The notes below the pieces were generated by a model. It was not told the origin of the DNA. It saw only the letters and a program-made list of their open reading frames with translations, and did not search any database. From the NCBI RefSeq assembly GCF_008000895.1, contig NZ_CP042823.1:2632001-2696000 (forward strand): DNA of 64,000 nucleotides, given 5' to 3'. Made by a program: the position numbers and the translations under genes. Positions 39,069 to 49,523 of the stretch are shown in pieces. This DNA comes from Methylobacterium sp. WL1. Lineage in GTDB: Bacteria; Pseudomonadota; Alphaproteobacteria; Rhizobiales; Beijerinckiaceae. Each line of letters begins with the position of its first letter. Positions within the stretch are counted from its first letter, which is position 1.

Positions 39069-39650
39069 TCAGCGATAGAAGGTGTAGGTCGCGCTGTAGG
39101 GCACCCGCGCCGTCTGGCCCGGCATGCAGACGCCCTGCGGTTTCTCACCGCCGACCGTGTCGCTGCGCAGGACATACTGCGTTCCGGCGAGCAACCCGGT
39201 TCCGGACGTCCGGCCGGAGAGTAGCAGCCACGCGACCGCCTGGGGTCGCGGTGCGGGCACCTGAGCGATGACGGTACCGAGCACCCGGGATCCGTCCTGC
39301 GCCTCCCAGACCGGTCCCTCGAAGTGGCGCCCGACCGTGCTTCCATCCGGCTGGACGAGTTCGGCCTCGGGCTTGGCGGGGCCCCAGGCCGGGCCGTTCT
39401 CGGCAGCGATGCAGGCATAGACCTGCACGCCCCGGGCGGCGAGACGCGCGATCGCCACGCTGCCGGGCGGCGGTTCCAGGCCCGCCGGTTCGGCCAATGC
39501 GAAAGCCGGAGCGCAGGACGCCACGGCGATGAGGGTTGTCCGCCAAGACCTTGTGAGGCTGCGGAGCGTGATGACGGCGTGGGGAATCGGTTCAGCTCCA
39601 TCCGGACAGTCCGAACCGCCGATACGTTGCAAACCGCGTGCGCGTTTCAC
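39069..39650 (-). CDS. DUF3455 secreted protein
   Basis: 193 residues as written from ATG 39650. The segment TLIAVASCAPAFALA is a signal peptide, so a start closer to it (near residue 30) may be real, but no in-frame ATG is available. The mature protein has the DUF3455 pattern: GVQVYACIAAENGPAWGPAKPEA, then GSRVLGTVIAQVPAP and ending YSATYTFYR. A family of periplasmic or secreted proteins of unknown function. Converges on pdeM. Confidence 0.75.
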   Translation of the reverse strand: MKRARGLQRIGGSDCPDGAEPIPHAVITLRSLTRSWRTTLIAVASCAPAFALAEPAGLEPPPGSVAIARLAARGVQVYACIAAENGPAWGPAKPEAELVQPDGSTVGRHFEGPVWEAQDGSRVLGTVIAQVPAPRPQAVAWLLLSGRTSGTGLLAGTQYVLRSDTVGGEKPQGVCMPGQTARVPYSATYTFYR

Positions 39651-39674
39651 GCCGCGGCTCGCGCGTGTTCCAGG

Positions 39675-41135
39675 TCAGGCGGATTTCATGAACCGCGTGA
39701 CACTCTCCGAGAGATCCGCTGAGTGTCCGGCGAGGCTCTCGGCGACTCCCAGGACAGCTTCCGCCAGTTGACCGGTGGCATTGGCGGCCTGCGAAACGCC
39801 GCCGATATTGCCGGACATCTCGTGCGTCGAGACCGCCTGCTCCTCGACAGCGCTCGCCATCGCCAGGGTCAGCGTCGAGAGCTCGGCGACGGCGGCGGTG
39901 ATCATCTCGATCGCTCCGACCGCCTCGCCGGTTGCGCTCTGGATCGCCGCAACCTGCTGGGTGATCTCGCCGGTGGCCTTCGCGGTCTGCTCGGCCAGAG
40001 CCTTGACCTCGCTCGCCACCACCGCGAAGCCCCGGCCGGCGGCGCCCGCCCGCGCGGCCTCGATCGTGGCATTCAGCGCCAGGAGGTTGGTCTGCCCGGC
40101 GATCGACTTGATCATGCCGACCACCGCGTCGACCTCCCGGGCGTTCTCGGCGAGCTGCCGCATCGTCGCGTCCGTGGTCTCGGCCTGCACCGCGATCTGG
40201 CGGGCGCGCTCGGAGACCCGTCCGACCTGACCCGAGATCTCCTGGATCGCGCCGTTCATCTGCTCGGAGTTCGCCGCCACGGACGAGGCCTTCTGCCGAG
40301 CGGAATCGGCCGACTGCGTCAGCCCCTCGGCCGAATGCTGCATCTCGCGGATCGCCGAACCCACGGCATCGACGACACGGCTGACGTCGATGGACATATT
40401 CACCTGCGCGGATACGACGGCCCAGGTCAGCATCGGTCCGATGTAATTGCCCTTCCGGTCGTTGACGGCGGTGACCTGCAGATCGAGGGTCTCCGGCCCG
40501 ACCTTGATCTTGGTCCGGTGCGGCAGCCGGCTCGCATCCGCCAGCATGTTACGCTGGTGACGCGGGTTCTTGTGGAACACGTCGAAGGAGTGGTCGAGCA
40601 TCTCGTCGACCTTGATCGGCAGCCATTGCTCCAGCGGCCCGAGGGTCCGGCGCGAGGTCGCGTTCAGGTAGTTGATCTTGAACTCGTTGCGGGGATCGGC
40701 GGTCATCACCGCGACCGGCATGTTGTCGATCATCGACATCAGCCGATCGATATCGTTCTTCTTGGCCGAGATGTCGGCCGCGAACTTGACCACCTTCACC
40801 GGCTTGCCGCGCGCGTCGAGGACGGGGTTGTAGGTCGCCTCCAGCCAGACCTCCGTGCCGTTCTTGTCGATCCGCAGGAATTCACCGGTGACGTACTGAC
40901 CGTCCTTCAGCTTCGACCAGAACTCCGTGTACTCTGGCGACTTGGCAGCCATCGGTTCGACAAAGATGCGATGATGTTTGCCTTGTACATCCGCAAGGGT
41001 GTACTTCATCAGGTGCAAAAAGTTGTGGTTGGCACTCAGGACTTGCCCGTCCATCGAGAATTCGATGATCGCCAACGACCGGTCCAGGGCGTCAAGCTTG
41101 GCCTGCGCCTCGTTATAGACGGTTCTCTTGAACAT
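39675..41135 (-). CDS. Soluble PAS-containing methyl-accepting chemotaxis protein
   Basis: 486 residues from ATG 41135. Two PAS domains (about 20-125 and 130-240; first with [20 protein letters not shown] and [10 protein letters not shown]). The MCP signalling domain carries the canonical hairpin tip [19 protein letters not shown]. No membrane segments, so it senses internal cues such as redox through a PAS-bound cofactor. No che genes are near, so it must join a distant signalling array. Confidence 0.9.
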   Translation of the reverse strand: MFKRTVYNEAQAKLDALDRSLAIIEFSMDGQVLSANHNFLHLMKYTLADVQGKHHRIFVEPMAAKSPEYTEFWSKLKDGQYVTGEFLRIDKNGTEVWLEATYNPVLDARGKPVKVVKFAADISAKKNDIDRLMSMIDNMPVAVMTADPRNEFKINYLNATSRRTLGPLEQWLPIKVDEMLDHSFDVFHKNPRHQRNMLADASRLPHRTKIKVGPETLDLQVTAVNDRKGNYIGPMLTWAVVSAQVNMSIDVSRVVDAVGSAIREMQHSAEGLTQSADSARQKASSVAANSEQMNGAIQEISGQVGRVSERARQIAVQAETTDATMRQLAENAREVDAVVGMIKSIAGQTNLLALNATIEAARAGAAGRGFAVVASEVKALAEQTAKATGEITQQVAAIQSATGEAVGAIEMITAAVAELSTLTLAMASAVEEQAVSTHEMSGNIGGVSQAANATGQLAEAVLGVAESLAGHSADLSESVTRFMKSA

Positions 41136-41331
41136 ATCGGTGCCCACGCTGCTCCTGCGAGCATATGGCCGAGATTGGGTTAAATTTTATATAATTCGAC
41201 AGTCTTTGAAACCGAAGCCTGCATTGAGAGCGCGTCAAATGAAATATTCAATCAAGGTAAATTGTAATAGTTGATTGGCAGAGGCTTAGATTTGTATTAA
41301 AGACAGCTTTTGCCTTTTAAGCTGACGAATA

Positions 41332-42318
41332 TCAGAACCACCCGCGGCTTCGGAAATATACAATTGGAGCGAGAGCGCTGATCAAAATAAGCGCGAGGGC
41401 GTAGGGATATCCGTAGGCCCAGTCCAGCTCCGGCATGTGCTTGAAGTTCATGCCGTACATCGAGGCGATCAGCGTCGGCGGCACACCAACCACAGACACC
41501 ACCGTCAGTACCCGGAAGACGTTGTTCTGCTCGATGTTGATGAGCCCCAATGTGGCGTCGAGGAGGAACTGAACGTTCTCGGCAAGCCGCGTCTCGAACT
41601 CGTCCAGGGAGTCGATGTCGCGCCGGATCGTCTCGAAGCGACCGTCGCCGGGCAGGCCGAGCCCTTCGCAAGCGGCCGACACGAACGGCACGATCCGCTC
41701 CAGGCCGAGCAGGCTCGCGCGGATCTTCCCGAGAACCTTCCCACGGTTGCTGATGCCGCGCAGGATCCGCCGCAGCGCCAGGTCGCGGCGGCGGGGCGGC
41801 GGGCTTTCGAGCCGACGGCGGTCGGCGCCGCGGACATCGAAGTCGAAGATCCGCGTGGACAGCGTGTCGAGTTCGGAGGCCATGTCCTCCAGGGCGTCCG
41901 CGAGGCTGTCGACCAACTCCTCCAGGATCACGAGGAAGATCTCGCTCGGCGTCACGCTGCCGTCGCCGTCGGCGATGCGCTTCTCCGACGAGTCGATCGC
42001 GCGCATGTCATGGAACCGGATCGTGACGAGGTGATCCTTCGACAGGAGGAACCCCAGCGGTTTCAACTGGGAATCACTGCGCTCGAAGGTGATCATCGGC
42101 GTCGAGAGCGACAGCCCGCCCTTCACGCGCCGCAGCCGGCTGGAGGATTCCACCTCCGACAGTGCGGCCCGGGACGGTACGCGCAGGCCGGTGGCCGCTT
42201 CCACGGCGGCGGCCTCCTCGGAACTCGGGTCGTTCAGATCGAGCCAGACGGCATTGCCGGGAATCGGGCCGCCGCGTTCAGGCGTCACCGCGCCTTCGGG
42301 TCCGTGGAGGCTCAGCAT
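41332..42318 (-). CDS. corA: CorA-family Mg2+/Co2+ (or Zn2+) transporter
   Basis: 328 residues. A cytoplasmic alpha/beta domain, long helices, and two C-terminal membrane segments. The pore signature YGMNFKHMPE (GMN) lies between them and the second segment ends at IVYFRSRGWF. The CorA fold is clear. CorA and ZntB subfamilies are hard to separate by eye; GMN with MPEL fits CorA. It is divergent from groES across 210 bp that include CIRCE. Confidence 0.92.
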   Translation of the reverse strand: MLSLHGPEGAVTPERGGPIPGNAVWLDLNDPSSEEAAAVEAATGLRVPSRAALSEVESSSRLRRVKGGLSLSTPMITFERSDSQLKPLGFLLSKDHLVTIRFHDMRAIDSSEKRIADGDGSVTPSEIFLVILEELVDSLADALEDMASELDTLSTRIFDFDVRGADRRRLESPPPRRRDLALRRILRGISNRGKVLGKIRASLLGLERIVPFVSAACEGLGLPGDGRFETIRRDIDSLDEFETRLAENVQFLLDATLGLINIEQNNVFRVLTVVSVVGVPPTLIASMYGMNFKHMPELDWAYGYPYALALILISALAPIVYFRSRGWF

Positions 42319-42430
42319 GAGGGCGCGTTATCCTAGGGGAAATAAGGGCCGATGCCGGGTCATCTCGCCGTCGCGCGCGGGTGCGACAGTCTTGACTTCG
42401 AGCCGCACGAGAGCTAACTCGCCGCCGTCA

Positions 42431-42457
42431 TTGGCACTCGCCAAGACAGAGTGCTAA
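42431..42457 (+). promoter_or_regulatory. CIRCE operator for HrcA
   Basis: TTGGCACTC (42431-42439), nine-base spacer, GAGTGCTAA (42449-42457). It matches the TTAGCACTC-N9-GAGTGCTAA consensus with one base changed in the left arm. It lies 71 bp before groES, so HrcA repression of groESL is expected. Confidence 0.95.
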
Positions 42458-42528
42458 CAGTCGGGCTTGGGAGCGGCCGCGCACGCCGCATCAACGCCAA
42501 CTGCAGACCTGAAGCAAGAGGGCAGCTC

Positions 42529-42819
42529 ATGAAGTTCCGTCCGCTGCACGACCGCGTGGTCGTCCGTCGCATCGAGGGCGAGGAGAAGACCAAGGGCGGC
42601 ATCATCATTCCGGACACCGCCAAGGAGAAGCCGCAGGAAGGCGAGATCGTCGCCGTCGGTCCCGGCGCTCGCGACGAGCAGGGCCGCGTCAACGCGCTCG
42701 ACGTGAAGGCGGGGGACCGCGTCCTGTTCGGCAAGTGGTCCGGCACCGAGGTCAAGATCGACGGTCAGGACCTCCTGATCATGAAAGAATCCGACATCAT
42801 GGGCGTCGTCGCCGCCTGA
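42529..42819 (+). CDS. groES: Co-chaperonin GroES
   Basis: 96 residues, standard size. Caps GroEL to form the folding chamber. Opens [20 protein letters not shown]; the mobile loop with [14 protein letters not shown] is intact. ATG 42529 has GAGGGCAG ahead. groEL starts 72 nt after its stop. Controlled by the CIRCE element upstream. Confidence 0.97.
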   Translation: MKFRPLHDRVVVRRIEGEEKTKGGIIIPDTAKEKPQEGEIVAVGPGARDEQGRVNALDVKAGDRVLFGKWSGTEVKIDGQDLLIMKESDIMGVVAA

Positions 42820-42855
42820 TCGGATCGCCCGTTCCAACCCTTTGAGGCCACCTGA

Positions 42856-44535
<1,680 letters not shown>

Positions 44536-44563
44536 GTCCACGCCAACCATCGATCTGACGAAG

Positions 44564-44591
44564 GGGGTCGCCGAAAGGCGGCCCCTTTTTT
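44564..44591 (+). terminator. Rho-independent terminator of groESL
   Basis: GGGGTCGCC / GGCGGCCCC stem (one T-G pair) with a GAAA tetraloop, followed by six Ts. It lies 28 nt after the groEL stop. Confidence 0.93.
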
Positions 44592-44612
44592 CGTTGGTAT
44601 GACACGGCCGTC

Positions 44613-45434
44613 TCACGGTCCCGCGGAAGTCCGGGCCGTCATGAGGGGCGGCTGTTCGACGGCTGCAGAAAGATTTCTGCGTGCGAGATCGGCCTCGACT
44701 TGGGCAGCGAGCTTGAAGAAGCGCTGGCGGACATCAGCGGCAAACGGATAGGATCGCTCGATCGCCTCGAACACTTCGGGGGCGTCGTGCCGGACCATGT
44801 CGACCGCTTGCATGAGCAGTGAGAAGCTTCGCGTGGTCATGTGAGTGGGAAGCGGCTCCATGGCGACGAGCACCCGCGCGATCAGATGCGTCAGGCCTTG
44901 CACGGCCGCGGCCTCGCGGTCGTGGGCCTCGGGCGTCGTGACGATCACCTTGAGCTTCAGCACCGTCCGGAGGAAAGCCGCAGCACGACGCCCGTGCCGT
45001 CCCGTGGTGTCAGGGCACACCGCGATCTTCAGTCCCGCGATCCCGCCGACGGCACTCTGCGGGCCGAACAGGGGATGGGTTCCCAGGATTTCGACGCCGG
45101 CCGGTAATCCCGCCCGCATGATCTCGACGGGGATCATCTTCACCGAGCCGACATCGACCACCAGCGTTCCCGATCGGAGATGAGGGGCAATGTCGGCCAC
45201 GACATCGGACAGGCGGGATACCGGAACGGCCAGGATGACGACGGAGCAGCGTGCCGCCGCGATCAAGTCCGTCCGCACGGCGCCGTAGGTCTGGGAATCG
45301 GCCTCGGCCGGGCGTGGATCGTAGACGCGCAGCGCCATGTGCGGCCCGAGATGCCGGACGATCAGGCGACCGAAGGCGCCGAAACCGATGACCCCGACGG
45401 CGAGGCGGAATTGAGTGGCTTGGGAGACTGACAC
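44613..45434 (-). CDS. Prephenate/arogenate dehydrogenase-like protein (TyrA family)
   Basis: 273 residues. N-terminal Rossmann motif VGVIGFGAFGRLIVRHL, then VDVGSVK and LGTHPLFGPQSAV, the conserved TyrA active-site His segment, followed by the helical dimer domain (about 165-260). It should oxidatively decarboxylate prephenate or arogenate for tyrosine synthesis. The NAD/NADP preference and the substrate are not readable. Convergent with groEL; the terminator separates them. Confidence 0.85.
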   Translation of the reverse strand: MSVSQATQFRLAVGVIGFGAFGRLIVRHLGPHMALRVYDPRPAEADSQTYGAVRTDLIAAARCSVVILAVPVSRLSDVVADIAPHLRSGTLVVDVGSVKMIPVEIMRAGLPAGVEILGTHPLFGPQSAVGGIAGLKIAVCPDTTGRHGRRAAAFLRTVLKLKVIVTTPEAHDREAAAVQGLTHLIARVLVAMEPLPTHMTTRSFSLLMQAVDMVRHDAPEVFEAIERSYPFAADVRQRFFKLAAQVEADLARRNLSAAVEQPPLMTARTSAGP

Positions 45435-45860
45435 GGTGACCTCGGGCAGACGCGAGGTCGACGGATCATGATGAAGTGCAACCGCCGACGACGCAGCGGT
45501 TGGGCAAGATAAGCAAGCCGCCGCTATGAAAAGGGCGGGCGATAGGCTGCGGTGAACGGCAAGCTTGTCATGAGGACGGTCGTCTATGCGGTGCTGCCAT
45601 GCTCGTCAACAAGGCCGCCTCGATGCCAGGACTCGGCCTGATCGTACGGAATGCTTGAACGCTGCTCGATTGAAGGGCCCAGGTTTCGCTGCCCCGAGCG
45701 CGCTCTTCCACGTCGAGTGATTGCGGAACCAAAAAAAACGGGACGGCTTGCGCCGTCCCGTCTGTCGTCGTGCCTATCGGCCTAAGAAGATAGAAGCCAG
45801 TCGCTGGAGCAGGCCCCGCGGTGCGGGCGGAGGCTCACTCTGTCCAGGACCGTCCCCAAT
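45435..45860. other. 426-bp gap upstream of the TyrA-like gene and downstream of fae
   Basis: It holds the fae terminator (45730-45761) and an in-frame continuation of fae past its stop. Otherwise no gene is evident; the part up to 45730 should hold the promoter of the TyrA-like gene. Confidence 0.55.
45730..45761 (-). terminator. Rho-independent terminator of fae
   Basis: On the minus strand, ACGGGACGGC / GCCGTCCCGT (10 bp) with a 4-nt loop runs into eight Ts (plus-strand A-run 45731-45738). A very strong terminator for a highly expressed gene, 100 nt after the fae stop. Confidence 0.95.
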
Positions 45861-46370
45861 CTAATTGGCGGCGAAGGGGTGCTGAGCCGAGTTGCGCTGC
45901 TCGGTGACGGTCGAAGCCTTCGGCTCGCCGTTCACGGCGCGCTGGATCGAGAGCTTGGTGGCCTCGTAGTTGTACTTCTGGATCTTGGCGTCGTCGGCCG
46001 CTTCCCAGTGGATGAACACGCCGACCAGGATGAACAGGTCGTCGGCCTCATCGGCCGGGATGATGCCTTCGGCGACGGCATCCTGGACGGCCTTGGCAAC
46101 GCCGTGCTGGGCCGGGCCGAACATCTGGACGGCCTGACGGGCGTCGTTGATGGTGACCTTGTTGAACATCAGGGTGTTCGGCTTGCACGGCAGGTTCGGC
46201 GCGATGACCGCGAGCAGGCTGGTGAAGCCGTGCTTGTTGTTCACGAGGCCGTTGCAGAAAGCCGTCTCGGCGGGCGAGCCGCGCGGTCCGATGATCAGGT
46301 CGATGTGAGCGACTTCGTTGCCGTCGCCGACGAGGGCTTCGCCAACCTGAACCTTGGTGATCTTCGCCAT
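45861..46370 (-). CDS. fae: Formaldehyde-activating enzyme
   Basis: 169 residues. It catalyses condensation of formaldehyde with (dephospho)tetrahydromethanopterin to methylene-H4MPT, the first detoxification and oxidation step in methylotrophs. Full family sequence: [20 protein letters not shown] followed by H22 (the catalytic His region), then [15 protein letters not shown] and the C-terminal HPFAAN. Amber (TAG) stop. SD AGGGAGAG precedes the ATG. Last in the run mptG-mtdB-orfY-mch-orf5-orf7-fae, but a 239-bp gap suggests its own promoter. Confidence 0.98.
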   Translation of the reverse strand: MAKITKVQVGEALVGDGNEVAHIDLIIGPRGSPAETAFCNGLVNNKHGFTSLLAVIAPNLPCKPNTLMFNKVTINDARQAVQMFGPAQHGVAKAVQDAVAEGIIPADEADDLFILVGVFIHWEAADDAKIQKYNYEATKLSIQRAVNGEPKASTVTEQRNSAQHPFAAN

Positions 46371-46467
46371 TCGGTGTCTCTCCCTGGATTCCGAAATAGG
46401 GCCGCGGCGCCGGACAATGCCAGCGGCCGGGAAGCCATCCTTGTTATCGGCGCCCGAACCTCCGGAC

Positions 46468-46495
46468 GAGCCGGTTGGGCCGAGCCGGTTGGGCC
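46468..46495. repeat. 14-bp tandem duplication upstream of fae
   Basis: GAGCCGGTTGGGCC occurs twice without a spacer (46468-46481, 46482-46495). It lies 98-125 bp upstream of the fae start, in the probable promoter/leader zone. Could be chance or a regulatory feature. Confidence 0.7.
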
Positions 46496-46609
46496 GGACA
46501 GCGCGCCGGACCCTACAGTGCGACCCAGCGGCTCACAACCCGCGCAAGGCCCTGGATCTGAGGAATTTCTTTGACCGCGGGCCGTGAAAAGCTGGAACTT
46601 ATCCGCGTA

Positions 46610-47443
46610 TCACGCCAGGGCGGCGCCTGCCGTAGTCAGGGCGTCCCAGAGCACGGTCGCCACCGTGAAATCCGCGCTGGTGCCAGGGTTGAGCCCGCGC
46701 GCCTTCAACGACGCGTCGAAGAGCAGCAGCGGCTCGACCGGACGTGTGGCGAGATCGAGACCGTCGAGTAAGCCTGCGGCCTCCAGGCGAACAGACTCCG
46801 CCACTGGTGCGCCGGCCTTGCGGGCGATGTGGCTGTCCGGAACGGTCCGGAGATAGGCGAGGTGGATCGCGGTGGTGCACCAGGTCGGATCGAGGCCTGC
46901 GGCGCGCGCGCCGGCGAGGGCCGGCAGCCCGATCTCTGCGATGTCCGCGAAGCCCGTGCCATAGGCCCGAGCGATGCGGTCGCGATCTGCCGCTTCCGCC
47001 ATGGCCGCGCGCAGGGAGGCCGGGGCGGCGGCCGATACGTCGTGCTGGTCGGCCCGGCCGAGGCCTCCCGGGTTCGCGAGCCGGATCGCTGCGAAGACCG
47101 CTTCGGAATCGTCAGCCTGCAGGGTGTCCAGCACCGCTTCGACCGATCGGCCCCCCTCCGCTGCGACGGCAAGCGGCGCACACAGGAGCAGAATGCCGAG
47201 ATTGGTGTTCTGGGCGACGGCCGCCAGGGTGGCCGCGACCCCGGCGCGGACCCGCGCACCGACGCCTGATCCCGCCCGCGCCAGCTCCGGTGCCGAGACG
47301 TCGGCGCTGGTGACGAAATCCGCCATGACCATGCGATGGCCGGCTGCGTAGGCGTGGACGTTGCCGGGTTTCAGCGCGTCGAGTTCCGCCAGGCAGGCGG
47401 CGCGGTAGAGCGTGCCGATCAGCCCCGGCGCGAGACCGGTCAT
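46610..47443 (-). CDS. CitG-like triphosphoribosyl-dephospho-CoA synthase homologue (Orf7-like)
   Basis: 277 residues from ATG 47443, which overlaps the preceding ATP-grasp stop by 4 nt. The helical CitG/MdcB-type pattern is seen: YRAACLAELDALKPGNVHAY, NTNLGILLLCAPLA and GTSADFTVATVLWDAL. In M. extorquens a gene called orf7 in this position (between mch and fae) is needed for C1 growth and is thought to serve H4MPT or cofactor synthesis. That placement rests on gene order. The reaction is unknown. Confidence 0.75.
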   Translation of the reverse strand: MTGLAPGLIGTLYRAACLAELDALKPGNVHAYAAGHRMVMADFVTSADVSAPELARAGSGVGARVRAGVAATLAAVAQNTNLGILLLCAPLAVAAEGGRSVEAVLDTLQADDSEAVFAAIRLANPGGLGRADQHDVSAAAPASLRAAMAEAADRDRIARAYGTGFADIAEIGLPALAGARAAGLDPTWCTTAIHLAYLRTVPDSHIARKAGAPVAESVRLEAAGLLDGLDLATRPVEPLLLFDASLKARGLNPGTSADFTVATVLWDALTTAGAALA

Positions 47444-48348
47444 GCCACCACGAGCCGCGGAATGCTGGCGCCCCGGACGGCGGACAGGAAACCGCGCACG
47501 ACAGCGCCGGCGATATCGGTGTCGCACACGGTCTGCAGGCCGGACCAGGCCGGCATCGAATTGACTTCGAGGATCGAGAAGCCGCCCTCCCCGTCCTCGA
47601 CCAGGTCCACCCCGGAATAGTCGACCCCGACCGCGGCGGCGGCGGCCTCGGCCATCTCGGCGGCGTCCCGGGGCATGGCCCAGGGCAGCGGCCGGCCCCC
47701 GCGGTGGACGTTGGTGATCCAGCCGTCGCCCTCCCGGATCATGCCGGCGATCGCGCGTCCGTCGCAGACGAACACGCGATAGTCGCGCCACAGCCCGTCC
47801 CGCCGCGGCACGTAGCGCTGGAGATAGTAGACACGGGCTACAGCCTCCTCGTCCGGCAGGTCCCCGGGCGTCTCGATCAGCGCGAGCCCTTCCCCTTGCG
47901 AGCCGAACAGTGGCTTGAGGACCAGAGGTGCGCCGGGGCGGGCTTCCCGCTCCACGATCTCCGCGGCGGCCTCGCGTTTCGAGACGACCCAGGTCTCCGG
48001 GGTCGGAAGGCCGGCACGGGCGATCAGCAGCGAGGTCGCCGCCTTGTCGACCGAGCGCTCGATGGCCGTGGGCGGGTTCCAGACCGTCACGCCCGCCGAG
48101 ACCAGGGCGTGCAGCACGCCGAGCCGCATGGTGGTCGCCTCGAACGTGCCCCCCGCGATGGTCCGCAGCAACACGCCGCCGGGCAATTCGCCGGAGAAGC
48201 CCGGGACCCGCAGCGGCTCGCCGCCGCCGGTGGCCACGATCACGTCGGCCAGGGAGAACAGCACCGGCTCGACCCCCTGCGCCCGCAGGGCCGCCAGGAG
48301 CCGGGCCTTGTGCCAATTGCCGTTATCGGCCGCGAGGGCGATGCGCAT
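47440..48348 (-). CDS. RimK-type ATP-grasp ligase (Orf5-like)
   Basis: 302 residues from ATG 48348. ATP-grasp signatures: WVVSKREAAAEIV, GAPLVLKPLFGSQGEGLA (Lys and Gly-rich loop), DYRVFVCDGRAIAGMIR, and metal-binding FSILEVNSMPAWSGLQ. RimK/MptN-like ligases add glutamates to cofactors. In this cluster it could act on dephospho-H4MPT or methylofuran; which one is not shown. Coupled to the CitG-like gene. A 200-bp gap with a hairpin separates it from mch. Confidence 0.85.
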   Translation of the reverse strand: MRIALAADNGNWHKARLLAALRAQGVEPVLFSLADVIVATGGGEPLRVPGFSGELPGGVLLRTIAGGTFEATTMRLGVLHALVSAGVTVWNPPTAIERSVDKAATSLLIARAGLPTPETWVVSKREAAAEIVEREARPGAPLVLKPLFGSQGEGLALIETPGDLPDEEAVARVYYLQRYVPRRDGLWRDYRVFVCDGRAIAGMIREGDGWITNVHRGGRPLPWAMPRDAAEMAEAAAAAVGVDYSGVDLVEDGEGGFSILEVNSMPAWSGLQTVCDTDIAGAVVRGFLSAVRGASIPRLVVA

Positions 48349-48446
48349 GGATCGGAGACTCTCGACGGCCCTTTCCTGCACGGGAAAGCACCGGATCTGT
48401 GTGGGTGCGAAGCGCGATCGCGAGGGCCGGCCGGGACCGGCTTCCC

Positions 48447-48466
48447 CCTCTCCCACTGGGGAGAGA
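48447..48466. repeat. Hairpin in the mch-orf5 gap
   Basis: CTCTCCC (48449-48455), loop ACTG, then GGGAGAG, with extra partial pairing on both sides. It lies inside an otherwise same-strand gene run. The flank GGAACCCTCGC resembles the GGTACCCTGCGC flank of the helicase insert. Confidence 0.55.
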
Positions 48467-48548
48467 GGAACCCTCGCTTCATGCGATTGGCAGTGCGACG
48501 TCGTCTACGCCGCGATGCCTCGTGAACCGGAGCTCGAATGCCCCGCGT

Positions 48549-49523
48549 TTAAGCGAACGACGCTTCCACCAGCGTCGGCTCCAGGCGGCCGCCGCGATAG
48601 GTGGCGCCGGTGCGCACCGACGTGACGATCGCTTCGGCCGGCGAGAACAGCGCGCCGTCGATCTTGTAGAAATCGCCGTTCACCCGCGAAAAGATCTCGG
48701 CGAACGGGGCGCCGTGGTCGCTCGACGTGGTGGACGGGATCTGCTCGGCGAGCTGCTTGGCGTCGGCATCGTCGGCATCGACGAAAAGCTGGACCCGGCC
48801 ACCGTAGATGATCGCATCGTTGGTGCGGCCCATCGCCTTGATGAAGTCCGGGTGGGGCGGCGAAAGCGGAGCCGACCCGATGCCGTCTACGATCGCGTGC
48901 AGGTCGAACCCGACCGTGTGGGCCTTGTGCAGGGCCACCTCGAGCACCCGGGCGACCACCTGGGTCGAGCCGGCCAAGCTCTGGGTCGGTGCGAAGATGA
49001 AGGTCAGGTCCTCGGGCCGCAAGCCGGCCGCTTCGGCGACCTTGGCGACGACGCTGTCGGGCGGACCGCCGGCGGCTTCGAGCACCAGAGCGGTCTTCGA
49101 AGCGGAATCCCGATAGCCGAGCTCCTGATACAGATCCTCGACCGCAGCGACTGCGCGGCCGGGGCCCGAGCCGAGGGCGAAGAAGCCGGAATCGCCGGCT
49201 TCATCGGCCAGGCTCCAACCCGCATACTGGCTGCCCAGGCAGGCGAGCACCGGGTCGGCCGCATGGACGATCACGGAATACGGCCAGGAGGCGATCGGGC
49301 CGCTCGGGGCGATGCTCACGGTGCCGAGGCCGCCGAGGCAGATCTCGGCGATGCGTCGTCCGGCCTCGATGGAGCCGCGCGCCTGGGCGCCGGCATCGAC
49401 CATCCGGGCTCCGCCGGCCGTCTGCGACACGGACAGGCGCAGCGTCGCGGCGTCGGCCACGAACCGCTCGATCAGCGGCGCCGTCAGCGCGTTGACGCTG
49501 GGATAGGATTGGCTGGCACTCAT
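48549..49523 (-). CDS. mch: Methenyl-H4MPT cyclohydrolase
   Basis: 324 residues. It hydrolyses methenyl-H4MPT to formyl-H4MPT, the step after MtdB. Typical pieces: [48 protein letters not shown] and a C-terminal [20 protein letters not shown]. The start overlaps the orfY-like stop (ATGA), so it is coupled to it. Complete length. Confidence 0.97.
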   Translation of the reverse strand: MSASQSYPSVNALTAPLIERFVADAATLRLSVSQTAGGARMVDAGAQARGSIEAGRRIAEICLGGLGTVSIAPSGPIASWPYSVIVHAADPVLACLGSQYAGWSLADEAGDSGFFALGSGPGRAVAAVEDLYQELGYRDSASKTALVLEAAGGPPDSVVAKVAEAAGLRPEDLTFIFAPTQSLAGSTQVVARVLEVALHKAHTVGFDLHAIVDGIGSAPLSPPHPDFIKAMGRTNDAIIYGGRVQLFVDADDADAKQLAEQIPSTTSSDHGAPFAEIFSRVNGDFYKIDGALFSPAEAIVTSVRTGATYRGGRLEPTLVEASFA

